Counted from the first letter of the stretch, positions 16,934-26,576 are shown. The stretch: DNA of 64,000 bases from Alkalinema pantanalense (GCF_050753345.1 NZ_JBLZFX010000004.1:79559-143558); one strand, 5' to 3'. Numbers and translations are program-made. Notes: generated by a model from the letters alone, not told the origin.

Positions 16934-17669
16934 GGGCATTGGCGACGACTGTAATAGCTGATAGGGGGGGATTGATGATCGGAATAGGAGGATACAGGCA
17001 GGGAAATTGCATGACATCTGCTGGAGTCTGTTCAGAGGGATTGATGCTAGCATCGATGCGGTGGACTCGTTGGAGAGCATAGGTCACAAGTTCTGAGCAA
17101 AACAGAGCGGATAAATCTTGAACATTGCCTCCGCAGATTTCATCCATGACATCCATGCCTGCTCCGATCGCTTGAACAAAGTCGTAGGGGATTTTTTGCT
17201 GTTCAATCTCCCATAACCAGGATTGCAGATGGAGAATTTCGGATTCTGTCAAAGGAGGATGGAGGGCTGCCCAGCGTGCCGGAGTTTGACTAGCGGCGAT
17301 ACGATGGGACAGCCATTGTAGTTGGGCTCCAAAGTTCTGTTGACCTGTCCCAACGCTGGGGAGACTGGTATCAATGTGGGATTCGGCAATTAGAATGTTA
17401 TCGCCTTCATCATTAGTCCGATCGACTGAAAAGACAATAGCAACATGAACATGGTCGGATTGAGTTGCAATTTTAACAACATTGGAGGGAATGTCGCTAC
17501 CCGAAAAGACTAAAACATCACCGGGTTGAATTGTAAGTTGCAGTGCAGCGTAGGAAATTTCGCTGGGGCGATCGAGCTCGTTGTCCAATGACATATCACC
17601 ATTCTGATTCATCTCTGGTGAGATTATAACTGGTAAAGGATTTGCCACGAAATAATATCTCTGATTCAT
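16893..17669 (-). CDS. YiiX-like permuted papain-fold hydrolase
   Basis: This 258-aa protein carries the pattern LTIQPGDVLVFSG (about residues 48-60), a histidine in DHVHVAIVFS (about 73-82) and a cysteine in SALFCSELVTYALQR (about 195-200). That His-before-Cys order is the signature of circularly permuted papain-like NlpC/P60 relatives such as YiiX, which are amidases or lipid hydrolases. A proline-rich tail closes the protein. I infer a hydrolase but cannot name its substrate. The first ATG (17669) is preceded by AGGTGA; methionines 20 and 26 are alternatives. Its 3' end overlaps the M61 gene tail to tail by 41 bp. Confidence 0.7.
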   Translation of the reverse strand: MNQRYYFVANPLPVIISPEMNQNGDMSLDNELDRPSEISYAALQLTIQPGDVLVFSGSDIPSNVVKIATQSDHVHVAIVFSVDRTNDEGDNILIAESHIDTSLPSVGTGQQNFGAQLQWLSHRIAASQTPARWAALHPPLTESEILHLQSWLWEIEQQKIPYDFVQAIGAGMDVMDEICGGNVQDLSALFCSELVTYALQRVHRIDASINPSEQTPADVMQFPCLYPPIPIINPPLSAITVVANALIANPPEIPPANL

Positions 17670-17918
17670 TCACCTACCCATCCATCGACGAACCCATCTA
17701 CAAAGAAGTCATTGTGGGAAACGACTGAGGGCCCGTAAGTTTTTGCTAAAAGTCTGTCAAATTGTCTAGTTTTGTCACCTAGCCCGTGAACCCATAAAAA
17801 TCCCCCTCATCTCCGGCAGTTCATGGCCTAGAAATTAAGGGGGCGAGATCGTATTCAGAAACTTTATTTGCTAATCGTGATTGAAATTACGATCGCAGTG
17901 TACCCATCAATCATTGAC

Positions 17919-18218
17919 CTACTTCACTTCTACTACTTCTGCATCTACTACAGCGTTGGCAGCAGTGGTTGCTTTCTCCGCCTTTTGTTGTTTTACCTTA
18001 GCAGCGCGATCTTTCAACAATTGTGCCATTTCCGTTGCTAGCAATGTGATCACCACTGCATCATCAATCTGACCAATGAATGGCAGGAAATCCGGTGCAA
18101 TATCGATCGGGCTGAGGAGATACAGCATCGTTCCGCCAATCACCCACCAGCGATATTTAGGATTTGCGACTAGATTGCGGTACCAGTTGTAGATAGATTC
18201 TAGGGAAAAGCTGGCCAT
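17919..18218 (-). CDS. DUF1232 (YkvA) membrane protein
   Basis: The 99-aa protein from ATG 18218 has the DUF1232 core WWVIGGTMLYLLSPIDIAPDFLPFIGQIDDAVV, one or two membrane segments, and a basic then Ala/Val-rich tail. AAGGA lies 9 nt upstream of this ATG; a longer frame back to 18335 lacks support and has unrelated sequence. YkvA proteins are widespread small membrane proteins of unknown role. It stands between the papain-like gene and the P450. Confidence 0.85.
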   Translation of the reverse strand: MASFSLESIYNWYRNLVANPKYRWWVIGGTMLYLLSPIDIAPDFLPFIGQIDDAVVITLLATEMAQLLKDRAAKVKQQKAEKATTAANAVVDAEVVEVK

Positions 18219-18400
18219 CGATGAAATCCTTGGGTTGTGTTGTTTGCTTACACCGTCATCTTCGCAAACGTACCCAAGAATTTCGAGGAATTTCCGGGCG
18301 GTTCTCCGTAGGCATTCCGGTGTAGAAAACCTCACTGGAGTAGTTAGGGCTTGATTTTCCTCCCCATGGCTCGATCGACCAGCCCCTCAAACTCTTCTCA

Positions 18401-19846
18401 CTATAAGCGAGCCGAGCTAGCAGAAACGGGGGTAGACACCTTTCGACGGCTTGTTACCACCATGCCCACATCGGTTTGGGGTGCAAAGGTGAAGCCCCGT
18501 CGATGGATTTTGACTGGAAGCGGATCGGTGACCAGCATTTCATAACGCTGTACCATATGGGCGAGGGCTAACTTCATTTCCATTTGGGCTAGGGCATAGC
18601 CAAGGCAGCGACGATTGCCACCGCCAAAGGGTAAATATTCCGATGGAGAATATTGTCGCTCTAAGAAGCGCTCTGGGCGAAACTCGTTGGGGCTAGGGTA
18701 TAAATCTTCGCGGTAGTGCACTAGGTAAATACTAGGCACCAGAGGCGTTCCTTCGGTAAAGGTCTGGCCAGCGATCGTGATGGGTTCTTTGGGAATGCGC
18801 GGAAATAGTAATGGCGCTACTGGATACATCCGTAGGGTTTCCTGACAAATCGCGGTTAGATAGGGCAACTGCGCGATCGCGAGTGGATTGGCATTGTCGC
18901 CTAAGCTAGCAATCTCTTGGCGAAGACGATCGAGGATGGCAGGATTTTGATAGACCTGGTGAAACATCCAAGCCATACTGATGGCCGTGGTTTCATGGCC
19001 GACTAGCAAAAGCATGAGCAACTCATTCCGCAGTTCCTCGTCATCCATACCTTGACCATTTTCATCCCGTGCGGCCATCAATAGGCTTAGGATATCCGAC
19101 TGCCCGGTATCCCCTACCGCACGACGCTCATCAATTTCGGCTTGCAGCAAATCATGGAGTTGGCGTTGCCGTTTCTGAATCCGTCCCCAAGGCGACCAAG
19201 CCCCAAAATCCTGTTGCAAAAATTTGAAGAAAATTAGACTGGCTCGCAGGGGTGAATCCAGTACATGCAGCCATGCTCGCAGGAGTGGTTTCAACTGTTC
19301 GTAGCGATCGCCTTCCCGTAGCCCAAACACCACTTGGACAATAACCTCTAGGCTCATCTGACGCATGGCCGTCAGCATTCCAAAAGGTTTTCCGGGTTGC
19401 CATTGCTGGGTGATGTTGGTAATGATGTCTTCAATCTGCTGGGAATAGGTTTGCAGACGTTCGCCATGGAAGGAGGGCATTAACAGTTTGCGTTTATTGC
19501 GATGGGCCTCGCCATCCAGCATCAAGAGGTTACTCATGCCCAACAAAGGCGCAATGATGGTGTTCCCGCGACCAATGTCAAATTTATTAGCATCGTAGCT
19601 CAAAATTTCTTGAATCATCTTGGGATCGCTGATGATTACCATGGAGCCTAAACCACTCAGAGTAGCGGTAAAAAAATCTCCATACTGCTGACGACCTTGA
19701 ACTTGATAGAGCACTGGATCAATAATCCAGTCAAGAAGTTGCTGGAGAGGTGCGCTGGAAACGCGGTTGAGTGAAGAGTTGTTTCCGGCTGTATTTTCTA
19801 GAGTAGCGCTGCTTACTGTAGAGTCGTTCACACTCTTAAGTTCCAT
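18401..19846 (-). CDS. Cytochrome P450 (CYP110-like)
   Basis: This 481-aa class with no membrane anchor has the heme-ligand motif FGGGNRRCLG with Cys414, the I-helix oxygen-activation motif VGHETT, and the K-helix ETLR. Overall similarity by eye is to the cyanobacterial CYP110 family, which hydroxylates fatty acids or alkanes. The extra N-terminal Ser/Asn-rich residues (MELKSVNDSTVSSATLENTAGNN) are not conserved in the family as I know it. No redox partner gene is adjacent, so electrons probably come from general ferredoxin. It stands alone, flanked upstream by the spacer with an IS200/IS605-like hairpin. Confidence 0.92.
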   Translation of the reverse strand: MELKSVNDSTVSSATLENTAGNNSSLNRVSSAPLQQLLDWIIDPVLYQVQGRQQYGDFFTATLSGLGSMVIISDPKMIQEILSYDANKFDIGRGNTIIAPLLGMSNLLMLDGEAHRNKRKLLMPSFHGERLQTYSQQIEDIITNITQQWQPGKPFGMLTAMRQMSLEVIVQVVFGLREGDRYEQLKPLLRAWLHVLDSPLRASLIFFKFLQQDFGAWSPWGRIQKRQRQLHDLLQAEIDERRAVGDTGQSDILSLLMAARDENGQGMDDEELRNELLMLLLVGHETTAISMAWMFHQVYQNPAILDRLRQEIASLGDNANPLAIAQLPYLTAICQETLRMYPVAPLLFPRIPKEPITIAGQTFTEGTPLVPSIYLVHYREDLYPSPNEFRPERFLERQYSPSEYLPFGGGNRRCLGYALAQMEMKLALAHMVQRYEMLVTDPLPVKIHRRGFTFAPQTDVGMVVTSRRKVSTPVSASSARL

Positions 19847-20203
19847 GCAAAAGCCTTCCTACACTGTGTCATGTGTCATCACTATATCAATCAAGACTCG
19901 ATTCCTTCTCATACTCTAGTTAGAGGTTAAAAAATTTTGGTTAGGACTATAAGTTTGACAATTAAATCGATCGGGATCCATTAACAAGCTTGACATCAGT
20001 TCCCGATTGTTATTTTTCGGGGGCTGCTAGTTTTTAGCAGTCGTTACTTTACAGCTAGCTTGATTACTGCCCTCTGTTACAACCGTTGGGCATCCACGGT
20101 CGGATTAGGCAGTTATTAGCTAGGCTCAGCCTGCATCTGCTGTTTGAGTCCTTAGGATCCCCCGTTTTCTAAACGGGGGAGTATGTCAAGATAACTTGCT
20201 GGG
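19847..20203. other. Spacer upstream of the P450 gene
   Basis: This 357-bp spacer holds the P450 promoter on the minus strand, an AT-rich stretch near 19920-19970, and the hairpin at 20159-20179 described separately. No coding sequence is evident. Confidence 0.4.
19989..20190. mobile_element. Possible IS200/IS605-type end or palindrome-associated remnant
   Basis: CCCCCGTTT (20159-20167) pairs perfectly with AAACGGGGG (20171-20179) around TCT and is followed by AGTATGTCAAG. From memory, this hairpin plus GAGTATGTCAA is the subterminal end of many cyanobacterial IS200/IS605 elements. A second CTTGACAT lies at 19989, about 200 bp away, which could mark the other end of a short non-autonomous derivative. 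No tnpA or tnpB is present. The hairpin could alternatively be a tex terminator, but it lacks a U-tract. Confidence 0.35.
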
Positions 20204-22645
20204 CTATAGCTTACGGCCAAACCTCGCCTTCAGTGCTTCTAGGGAATTGGCCTGACTGGGATTTTCCGGTTTCTCGTCTGGTTTCGGTTCCGTAGCCTTC
20301 TTGGGTGTTTGAGCTTTAGTGCCCCCTTGGGCAGTGCTTCCTTGGGGCTTCGCTTGGTCTACTGCTTTGGATTGATGATGGGATTGAGCCTGCGATCGTG
20401 GTTGCGGACGGCCTGGGGAACGATCGCTAGGTGGTTGAACTTTCGATTGCCGATCGTTCGCTTGGCGATCTCTATGGGGTTGGTTGTTCGTGCCGTCGGG
20501 AGATCGCATCGATAGCCCGATTCGTTTCAACGCCGGATTTACCTCTAAAACCCGTACCTTCACCACCTGTCCCACCTTCACAATCTGTTTCGGATCACTA
20601 ACAAAGCGATCGGCTAACTGCGACACATGCACCAATCCGTCTTGGTGTACTCCAATATCGACAAAGGCTCCGAAATTGGCAACATTGGTGACAATGCCCT
20701 CCAACTCCATTCCCACTTGCAAATCGGTAATTTCCTTAATATCTTCCCGAAATGTTGCGTATTTGAACTCTGCGCGGGGATCTCGACCTGGTTTCTCCAA
20801 CTCGCTGACGATATCTCGCAGGGTCGGCTCCCCAATGGTTTCGGTGATGTATTTCTTCAGGTTAGCTTGCAATTGTCCTGCAATCTTACTCGTTTCCGTC
20901 AGTGGCACGCCTAAATCTTTTGCGATCGCTTCTACCAGTCCATAACTTTCCGGGTGCACTGCTGTGTTGTCTAGGGGATTGCTGCCCTCGCGAATTCGTA
21001 GAAATCCGGCTGCCTGTTCATAGGTTTTTGGGCCTAATTTTGCAACCTTGAGCAGTGCCTTCCGATCGCGGAATGCGCCCTTTTCATTACGATAGGCCAC
21101 AATGTTGTTAGCAATGGTTGTAGAAATTCCAGACACAAAGGTGAGTAATTCCTTGGAAGCGGTATTTAGGTCAACTCCAACATAGTTAACGCAACTCTCA
21201 ACGGTTTCATCTAGCTTACGTTTGAGTAGTTTTTGATCGACATCATGTTGATACTGTCCCACCCCGATCGATTTGGGGTCAATCTTCACCAGTTCCGCTA
21301 GGGGATCCTGGAGTCGCCGACCAATGCTAATCGCGCCCCGCACCGTCACATCGAGGTCAGGAAATTCCGCGATCGCCACATCACTGGCGGAATAAATGGA
21401 CGCGCCGGATTCATTCACGATGACTTTGATCGGTTTATGTTCCAATTCGCCAATCACTTCACCGACGAATTCATCGGTTTCCCGGCTAGCGGTTCCATTG
21501 CCGATCGCGATCAATTGAATCTGATGTTCCTGGATCAGTTGCTTCAACATTATCGCGGCTTGTTTGCGTTTTTCTGCACCCGTATGGGGAAAGACCGCTT
21601 GGTATTGCAGAAATTTACCTGTGGTATCCAGGACTGCGACCTTACAGCCCGTCCGGAATCCAGGGTCGATCGCTAATGTTGGCTGCATTCCTGCCGGAGC
21701 TGACAGCAGCAATTCCCGCAGATTCGATTCGAAGGTCTTAATGGACTCGATATCTGCTTCCAATTTTTTCTGCGATCGGACTTCGCTAATCAGCGAATTC
21801 TTCATCAACCGATTAAAGGCATCCTTAATCATCGATCGATAAAAGTCCCGCAGTGATCGTACCTTAGTGCGAATCACTTCCGTTTCTAAGTAAGCCAGAA
21901 CTTGCTCTTCTTCAAAAGTCAGTTCAAAATCGACAATTCCCTCTGACTCGCCGCGATACAGCGCTAGCAAGTTGTGGGGCGCGATCGCTTTCACCTTGGC
22001 TTGATAGCTCCGGTACATTTCAAATTTCGTCGTGCCTTCGGGGTAATCGTCCTTCACGCGGGAAACCAATACCCCCGTATCCAGCAGGAATTCCCGGACA
22101 TAGACGCGGTAATCCGCATTTTCCGCCACTTCCTCCGCTAAAATATCCGAGGCTCCTTGTAGTGCTTCCTCAGCGGTTTTGACGCCCTTTTCTTCTGAGA
22201 GGTATTTGGCTGCTTCCGTCAGCATATTCTGTTCTGCCACGTTGGGCTGATTCAGGGCTTTAACCCACTCAGCCAAGTCTCCCAATCCTTTTTCGCGGGC
22301 GATCGTGGCGCGGGTGCGGCGTTTGGGCTTGTAGGGCAGGTACAAATCCTCTAGCTCATTCTTTTGTAAACAATTGACGATCTTGGTGCGCAGTTCGTCC
22401 GTCAGCTTGCCCTGGGATTCGATCGACTCCAGAATTGTTTGTTTGCGATCTTCCAATTCCGTCAAGTAAGTAAAGCGGTCAAAGAGATTCCGCAATTGAA
22501 TTTCATCCATGGATCCCGTGCGTTCCTTGCGATACCGCGCAATGAAGGGAACCGTTGCACCTTCATCAAACAGTTCTAGGGCGCTCTCCACCTGTTGTAG
22601 ACGGAGGGACAACTCTTCGGCAAGGAGCTTAGGAATCTCGATCAT
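20204..22645 (-). CDS. tex: Tex-family RNA-binding S1 protein
   Basis: This 813-aa protein has the usual Tex order: N-terminal helical domain (MIEIPKLLAEELSLRLQQVESALELFDEGATVPFIARYRKERTG region), a YqgF RNase H-like domain with LAIDPGFRTGCKVAVLD (about 325-341), helix-hairpin-helix repeats (about 500-570), and an S1 domain (about 650-720; LEGIVTNVANFGAFVDIGVHQDGLVHVSQLA). The C-terminal 80 residues form a Gln/Pro/Lys-rich low-complexity extension. That makes it roughly 90 aa longer than E. coli or Bordetella Tex. Tex proteins act in transcription and RNA metabolism. The ATG at 22645 gives the family start MIEIPKLLA. Confidence 0.95.
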   Translation of the reverse strand: MIEIPKLLAEELSLRLQQVESALELFDEGATVPFIARYRKERTGSMDEIQLRNLFDRFTYLTELEDRKQTILESIESQGKLTDELRTKIVNCLQKNELEDLYLPYKPKRRTRATIAREKGLGDLAEWVKALNQPNVAEQNMLTEAAKYLSEEKGVKTAEEALQGASDILAEEVAENADYRVYVREFLLDTGVLVSRVKDDYPEGTTKFEMYRSYQAKVKAIAPHNLLALYRGESEGIVDFELTFEEEQVLAYLETEVIRTKVRSLRDFYRSMIKDAFNRLMKNSLISEVRSQKKLEADIESIKTFESNLRELLLSAPAGMQPTLAIDPGFRTGCKVAVLDTTGKFLQYQAVFPHTGAEKRKQAAIMLKQLIQEHQIQLIAIGNGTASRETDEFVGEVIGELEHKPIKVIVNESGASIYSASDVAIAEFPDLDVTVRGAISIGRRLQDPLAELVKIDPKSIGVGQYQHDVDQKLLKRKLDETVESCVNYVGVDLNTASKELLTFVSGISTTIANNIVAYRNEKGAFRDRKALLKVAKLGPKTYEQAAGFLRIREGSNPLDNTAVHPESYGLVEAIAKDLGVPLTETSKIAGQLQANLKKYITETIGEPTLRDIVSELEKPGRDPRAEFKYATFREDIKEITDLQVGMELEGIVTNVANFGAFVDIGVHQDGLVHVSQLADRFVSDPKQIVKVGQVVKVRVLEVNPALKRIGLSMRSPDGTNNQPHRDRQANDRQSKVQPPSDRSPGRPQPRSQAQSHHQSKAVDQAKPQGSTAQGGTKAQTPKKATEPKPDEKPENPSQANSLEALKARFGRKL

Positions 22646-23080
22646 AAAAAACGCAAGTTGAAAACTGACAGTCTAATACATCACTATAGCAACCGAATTG
22701 CGATCAAGCTGAATTCGGCGATCGCGACATTAATAAGCCCCTTTCCTGTCACCTAGACAAGAAAGGGGTAAAAAATGCCTGATGCTTGATTAACGAGTGA
22801 TTGACCTGATTGACTGATCCAACTTGATCTGCCGTCACCCCAAACCCTTTCCCAGAGCAGGATGCGGGCTTTCGACCCGACACTTTTGTTCCGAGTTCCT
22901 TGGCCCTAGTGAGAAAAGGAATGGAAGAATGAGGGCCTGAGGGATGGGGGAAAAAGAGCTATCAGTTCACCAGAGTGATTGAACAGTCTGATGGGCAAGC
23001 CTGATTTGAAAAACATAGAAAACTAGCCAGAATCTAGCTTTTATTTCAAGATTCTAGGCGATTTTAGCGGGCAGTGTATT
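22646..23080. other. 435-bp spacer between the SLH gene and tex
   Basis: Both neighbours are on the minus strand. The spacer has no convincing gene. It contains the inverted repeat at 22738-22768 and AT-rich sequence near 23020-23050. The tex promoter should lie close to 22650-22740. Confidence 0.4.
22738..22768 (-). repeat. 13-bp inverted repeat upstream of tex
   Basis: CCCCTTTCCTGTC (22738-22750) pairs with GACAAGAAAGGGG (22756-22768) with one mismatch and a 5-nt loop. On the minus strand it is followed by CTTATTAA, so it could terminate read-through from the SLH gene, whose stop is 310 bp upstream, or structure the tex leader. There is no proper U-run. Confidence 0.5.
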
Positions 23081-24787
23081 TTAAGGATTGACGATGAATG
23101 TCGAAGAAATGGGCTCTGCCTTGCCTGCATTGACCAATGCCTGGTAAACAAAGGCGGCTACCTCTGCACGAGTCGCTTCTCGATTGGGGTTCAGCAGGTT
23201 GAGGTTCGGATGGTTCACCACAATTCGCCGCTGGGTTGCCGAAGCCACAAACTTCGTGGCATAACTGGGAATCGTATTGCCATCCTGATATTTTGCCAAG
23301 ATGGATACGTTGCCCTCGCCGTATTGCAGTCCATTAGCCAAGGCCACTAACACTTGCACCCGAGGAATGCGTTGTTCCGGTTTGAACAAGCCACCGGGAT
23401 AGCCTGCCATAAAGCCTCCCTTTGAGGCTGTTTGAATCGCTGAATAGCCCCAAAAACTGGTTGAGACATCGCTAAATTCAACCGCATTCCGGCGAGGGGC
23501 AGGGCTAAAGGCTTTGTTGATAATGGCCGCAAACTGAGCACGGGTTACAGGGGCTTCCGGCTTAAAAGTCCCATCGGGGAAGCCCGCAATGATATTTTTA
23601 GCTGCCAGTTGTTTGATAAATGCCTCTGCCCAGTGACCTTTGATGTCTGTGGGGCCTGCGATCGGGTCGTCGATCGGAACACCCGTATCCTTTGCCAACA
23701 GAATCACTTTGCCACTAATCTTCTTCGGGTCAATGTTGTTGCCAATGGCAGAAATTTCTTGACTCCCAGCATTATTCACATCCAACTTAGCGTTGTTGCG
23801 AACGGTGTTGTTGCCATCATCGCCATTAATTCCCAGATCTGGCTTTGCATTAACCGTTGCGACAATTCCATCCCGTTGATTATTCAGGATGCTGTTGCCC
23901 CGCAGGACGGGTTGAGCCGAGTCATTTATGTAGATTCCGTCTTGGTTTTGGGTAATTTGGTTGTTTTCCAATCGAGGTGTGGAAGTCCCGCCGATCGCCA
24001 GCCCAAAGCCTGTATCCTGCATGATGTTATTGCGGATTAAACCTTGGGCAGTCCGCGCGATCGAAATCCCGTTGCCCTGGTTCTTCAGAAACACACTATC
24101 GGTAATCGTGGGATTGGCGGTGCCAGTGATAAAAATTCCTTCCCGCGCACTGTAGGTGAAGGTGCAATTGGTAATGGTGGGATTGCTGGACTCCACCCAA
24201 ATGCCTGTACCGCGACTCAGGGGGTTCGTCACATTGACCCCGCGAATCTCACTATTTTCAGCTGCAAGAATCGTAATGTTTTGGCTGGCAAAGGTGGGAC
24301 TCACGAAACTGCCGCCGCCGATGATCGTCGTGGTGGTTCCCTTATTGGGTTCATCCCCCCGCAAAATGATTCCTGATTTCAACCTTAGCGGAAAGACCTC
24401 GCCGCTATCTTTGGTGTAACTGCCGGAGGACAGTTGGATGACCGTTCCTGGCTGCGCCTGTTGCAGGGCATAGGTGATGGTTTTGAAGGCCGTCGCATCG
24501 GTTTTGCCCCCCGTGGGGATATCCTGCCCGAGGGCGGAGTTGACGTAGAGAATGGGAGCACTAATCGGAAGTTGTGCGGTCAGTTGCGCTGGAGTCAATG
24601 GTAACGGGAGCGGATTGGCCAGTACCGGGGCGATCGCCGAGAGGGTGGTCAATCCTGCAAGACCCGCGAGGACGATCCAGCGCAGGGATATTCCAGAGTT
24701 CGATGCTGGGATAGTACCTCTAAAAGAGGGTTGAGATGGTTGTTGCGCGATCGCGGTTGCGTCGATCGACTTACCCTGATTCGCCAT
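23081..24787 (-). CDS. Surface protein: DUF1565/parallel beta-helix plus SLH repeats
   Basis: This 568-aa protein has an N-terminal hydrophobic segment (about residues 30-58, LRWIVLAGLAGLTTLSAIAPVLA). A DUF1565 segment (LYVNSALGQDIPTGGKTDATAFKTITYALQQA) follows, then right-handed beta-helix repeats of NosD/pectate-lyase type (about 160-335; repeated N-x-I-x-N-N units). Three S-layer homology repeats close it (about 372-560; DIKGHWAEAFIKQLAAKNIIAGFPDGTFKPE). SLH repeats usually bind pyruvylated cell-wall polymers, so this is probably an outer-surface or periplasmic polysaccharide-interacting protein. A lyase activity is not demonstrated by any catalytic residue I can identify. Confidence 0.88.
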   Translation of the reverse strand: MANQGKSIDATAIAQQPSQPSFRGTIPASNSGISLRWIVLAGLAGLTTLSAIAPVLANPLPLPLTPAQLTAQLPISAPILYVNSALGQDIPTGGKTDATAFKTITYALQQAQPGTVIQLSSGSYTKDSGEVFPLRLKSGIILRGDEPNKGTTTTIIGGGSFVSPTFASQNITILAAENSEIRGVNVTNPLSRGTGIWVESSNPTITNCTFTYSAREGIFITGTANPTITDSVFLKNQGNGISIARTAQGLIRNNIMQDTGFGLAIGGTSTPRLENNQITQNQDGIYINDSAQPVLRGNSILNNQRDGIVATVNAKPDLGINGDDGNNTVRNNAKLDVNNAGSQEISAIGNNIDPKKISGKVILLAKDTGVPIDDPIAGPTDIKGHWAEAFIKQLAAKNIIAGFPDGTFKPEAPVTRAQFAAIINKAFSPAPRRNAVEFSDVSTSFWGYSAIQTASKGGFMAGYPGGLFKPEQRIPRVQVLVALANGLQYGEGNVSILAKYQDGNTIPSYATKFVASATQRRIVVNHPNLNLLNPNREATRAEVAAFVYQALVNAGKAEPISSTFIVNP

Positions 24788-24981
24788 AGGTTTCTAAATT
24801 TTTCTACAAGCTGGAGTGGTTTCGTGGTCAATGACCCGACAAAAAAGTCTGGGTTCCCCATCAGGATTCTGGATAGGGATTCTGAAGAAATATACCCCTG
24901 ATCTCACAAAAGGCTGCATTCTCCATCAAAATTTGAAAGGGAATGACTGCTTCCCCACGCTTCATTTTTGGAGGGAACCTT

Positions 24982-25317
24982 ATGCAAGACTTTCGCGACT
25001 GTTTAACCCATAAGCTCGCTCGGGTCACGATCGCTGAATTCCAACCGGGCAAATTTGAAGAAGCCCAAAGGCTCTACCAAGAGGCGGTAGATACCTATGG
25101 GGAGGGCTTTTGTGGAGCCTATTTGCTCCGGGAGCAAGGCAGCGATCGGGGCATCTCGGTGATTTTATGGGATGACGAAGCGGCGATGGCGGCCCATGAT
25201 ACGGCGGTGCATCAAGCGATTCTCAAGCAAATGGCTCCGCTGTTTGCCAGCCGCCCAGAAAATCGCGAGTATGAAGTTGTGAGCGAGGTCGTCCCGTCGG
25301 AGGTGTTGGCCTCCTAG
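24982..25317 (+). CDS. Dimeric alpha-beta barrel (ABM-like) protein
   Basis: This 111-aa protein has the size and pattern of an antibiotic-biosynthesis-monooxygenase-like ferredoxin-fold protein: LARVTIAEFQPGKFEEAQRLYQEAV, then GFCGAYLLREQGSDRGISVILWDDEAAM, then a C-terminal strand EYEVVSEV. Such proteins act as small monooxygenases, heme degraders or stress proteins; nothing here decides which. The start is ATG 24982, with GGAGGG 6 nt upstream; an in-frame ATG at 24943 lacks a site. The DUF1400 gene follows after 26 bp on the same strand, suggesting joint transcription. Confidence 0.75.
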   Translation: MQDFRDCLTHKLARVTIAEFQPGKFEEAQRLYQEAVDTYGEGFCGAYLLREQGSDRGISVILWDDEAAMAAHDTAVHQAILKQMAPLFASRPENREYEVVSEVVPSEVLAS

Positions 25318-25343
25318 CGGTGTTGTTCTAGAGAGGTGTCAGC

Positions 25344-25979
25344 ATGATCGGACAGCAGAAACCCATCGTTCCCTTGCCCGTTGTAGCCCGTGACAGGAAT
25401 CTTCCTGGAAGGGTACAACGGAACCAATTGCAGGGTTGGGGGCGAATCTTAGCACTGGTATGCGGTTGTCCGATCGGCTTCAGTCTATTATGGGCAGGGA
25501 GCTTTCCAGCACAGGCCGCAGAAACGGCGATTGTGAAGTACAGTATCCTGCGGGAGTCGATCCCAGTCCAGGACTTAAGTGAATTTGGCAAAACGGGTAC
25601 CCAGTCCCCAGCCCTCGCTGCACACCTGAAGTTGGCGAAACGCGATCCGGCCCAAGTGCGTCAAAGCTTGACGGATACGGTGAAGCTGGATAAAAAATTG
25701 GCCGATCGGGTGTTGAATAGCCCGATCGGAGATCGTTTGCTTGATGAACTGAGTACTGCGATCTACAATCCTGCGGGAGTGGCCGATCGCCAAGCCCTAC
25801 GAGCCGCGTTGACCCTATCCGTCCAGGATGATGGCAAACTCTCGGTCTTAGAAGTCTTGGAAAAATATCCGACCAAAGAAGTGCTGATTGATGGCGATCG
25901 GATTTCTGAGGTCTACCAACGGTTACGAAAACTGGAAAAACAGTTAAAAAACCCCCTGAGCCTGTTAAAGCTGGGCTAG
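25344..25979 (+). CDS. DUF1400 domain protein (exported)
   Basis: This 211-aa protein has a hydrophobic N-terminal segment (about residues 33-58, ending AQAAETA) consistent with export. A domain starting AIVKYSILRESIPVQDLSEFGKTG, followed by helices DPAQVRQSLTDTVKLDKKLADRVLNSP, is what I know as DUF1400. In many cyanobacterial proteins this domain precedes an alpha/beta hydrolase; here it stands alone, ending NPLSLLKLG. Function is unknown. It follows the ABM-like gene by 26 bp and converges on the SRPBCC gene with a 42-bp gap. Confidence 0.75.
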   Translation: MIGQQKPIVPLPVVARDRNLPGRVQRNQLQGWGRILALVCGCPIGFSLLWAGSFPAQAAETAIVKYSILRESIPVQDLSEFGKTGTQSPALAAHLKLAKRDPAQVRQSLTDTVKLDKKLADRVLNSPIGDRLLDELSTAIYNPAGVADRQALRAALTLSVQDDGKLSVLEVLEKYPTKEVLIDGDRISEVYQRLRKLEKQLKNPLSLLKLG

Positions 25980-26021
25980 TTGAAGCTGGGGTTGCTGCTA
26001 TTCAGTCCCATCAACGGAAGA

Positions 26022-26576
26022 TTACCGTTTACAAATGACCCGGCGCATTTGCTCCATGTTGTTGGGCAAATCCATCTTGATGGCTTCTTGGATAAAGGCA
26101 CTGGGGACGGGGATCGTCGGTGTTGCTTGGACGGAATAGGTGACGATCGTGCCTTCTCCCCAAGCTTGTAGTTCCAAGTCTGCACTAAAGTCGTTAAAAT
26201 TCCCCGACTCCATAAAAAACTGAATGCGCTGGTGATGGGTTTCCAGGACTTTCAGATAAACTTCCACCTGAGCCGTAAAAAATAAAAAAGCTTTGCTGGC
26301 GGCTTGGTAGAGGCGCTTGATCTGCCGCTTGACTGTTGCGCCACTGGTGTTGATCCCGTTGTGAATCACTTCACTGCGATGGATATCTGGGAAATAAGCT
26401 GTCCAGCGGGAATAATCGGTCAACTGCTGCCAAACTTCCGTATAGGGAGCAGGGATGTACATCTTTGCCGTGACTGCACCGCCCCAGGCAGAGTAGGGAC
26501 GGGTTTCCAGCAGAATCTCACCTTGTAGCAGCGCAGACAGTTTGTCAGATGTTGAGGAAACAGGTGTAGCAACCAT
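26022..26576 (-). CDS. SRPBCC/START-like domain protein
   Basis: The 184-aa sequence begins with a short lead and then has YSAWGGAVTAKMYIPAPYTEVWQQLTDYSRWTAYFPDIHRSEVI, the typical polyketide cyclase/START-like entry strand and first helix. Later comes RIQFFMESGNFNDFSADLELQAWGEGTIVTYSVQATP and a C-terminal helix IQEAIKMDLPNNMEQMRRVI. Such proteins bind hydrophobic ligands in a deep cavity, and cyanobacterial homologues are common and unnamed. The ATG is at 26574-26576. No partner gene suggests its ligand. Confidence 0.8.
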   Translation of the reverse strand: MVATPVSSTSDKLSALLQGEILLETRPYSAWGGAVTAKMYIPAPYTEVWQQLTDYSRWTAYFPDIHRSEVIHNGINTSGATVKRQIKRLYQAASKAFLFFTAQVEVYLKVLETHHQRIQFFMESGNFNDFSADLELQAWGEGTIVTYSVQATPTIPVPSAFIQEAIKMDLPNNMEQMRRVICKR

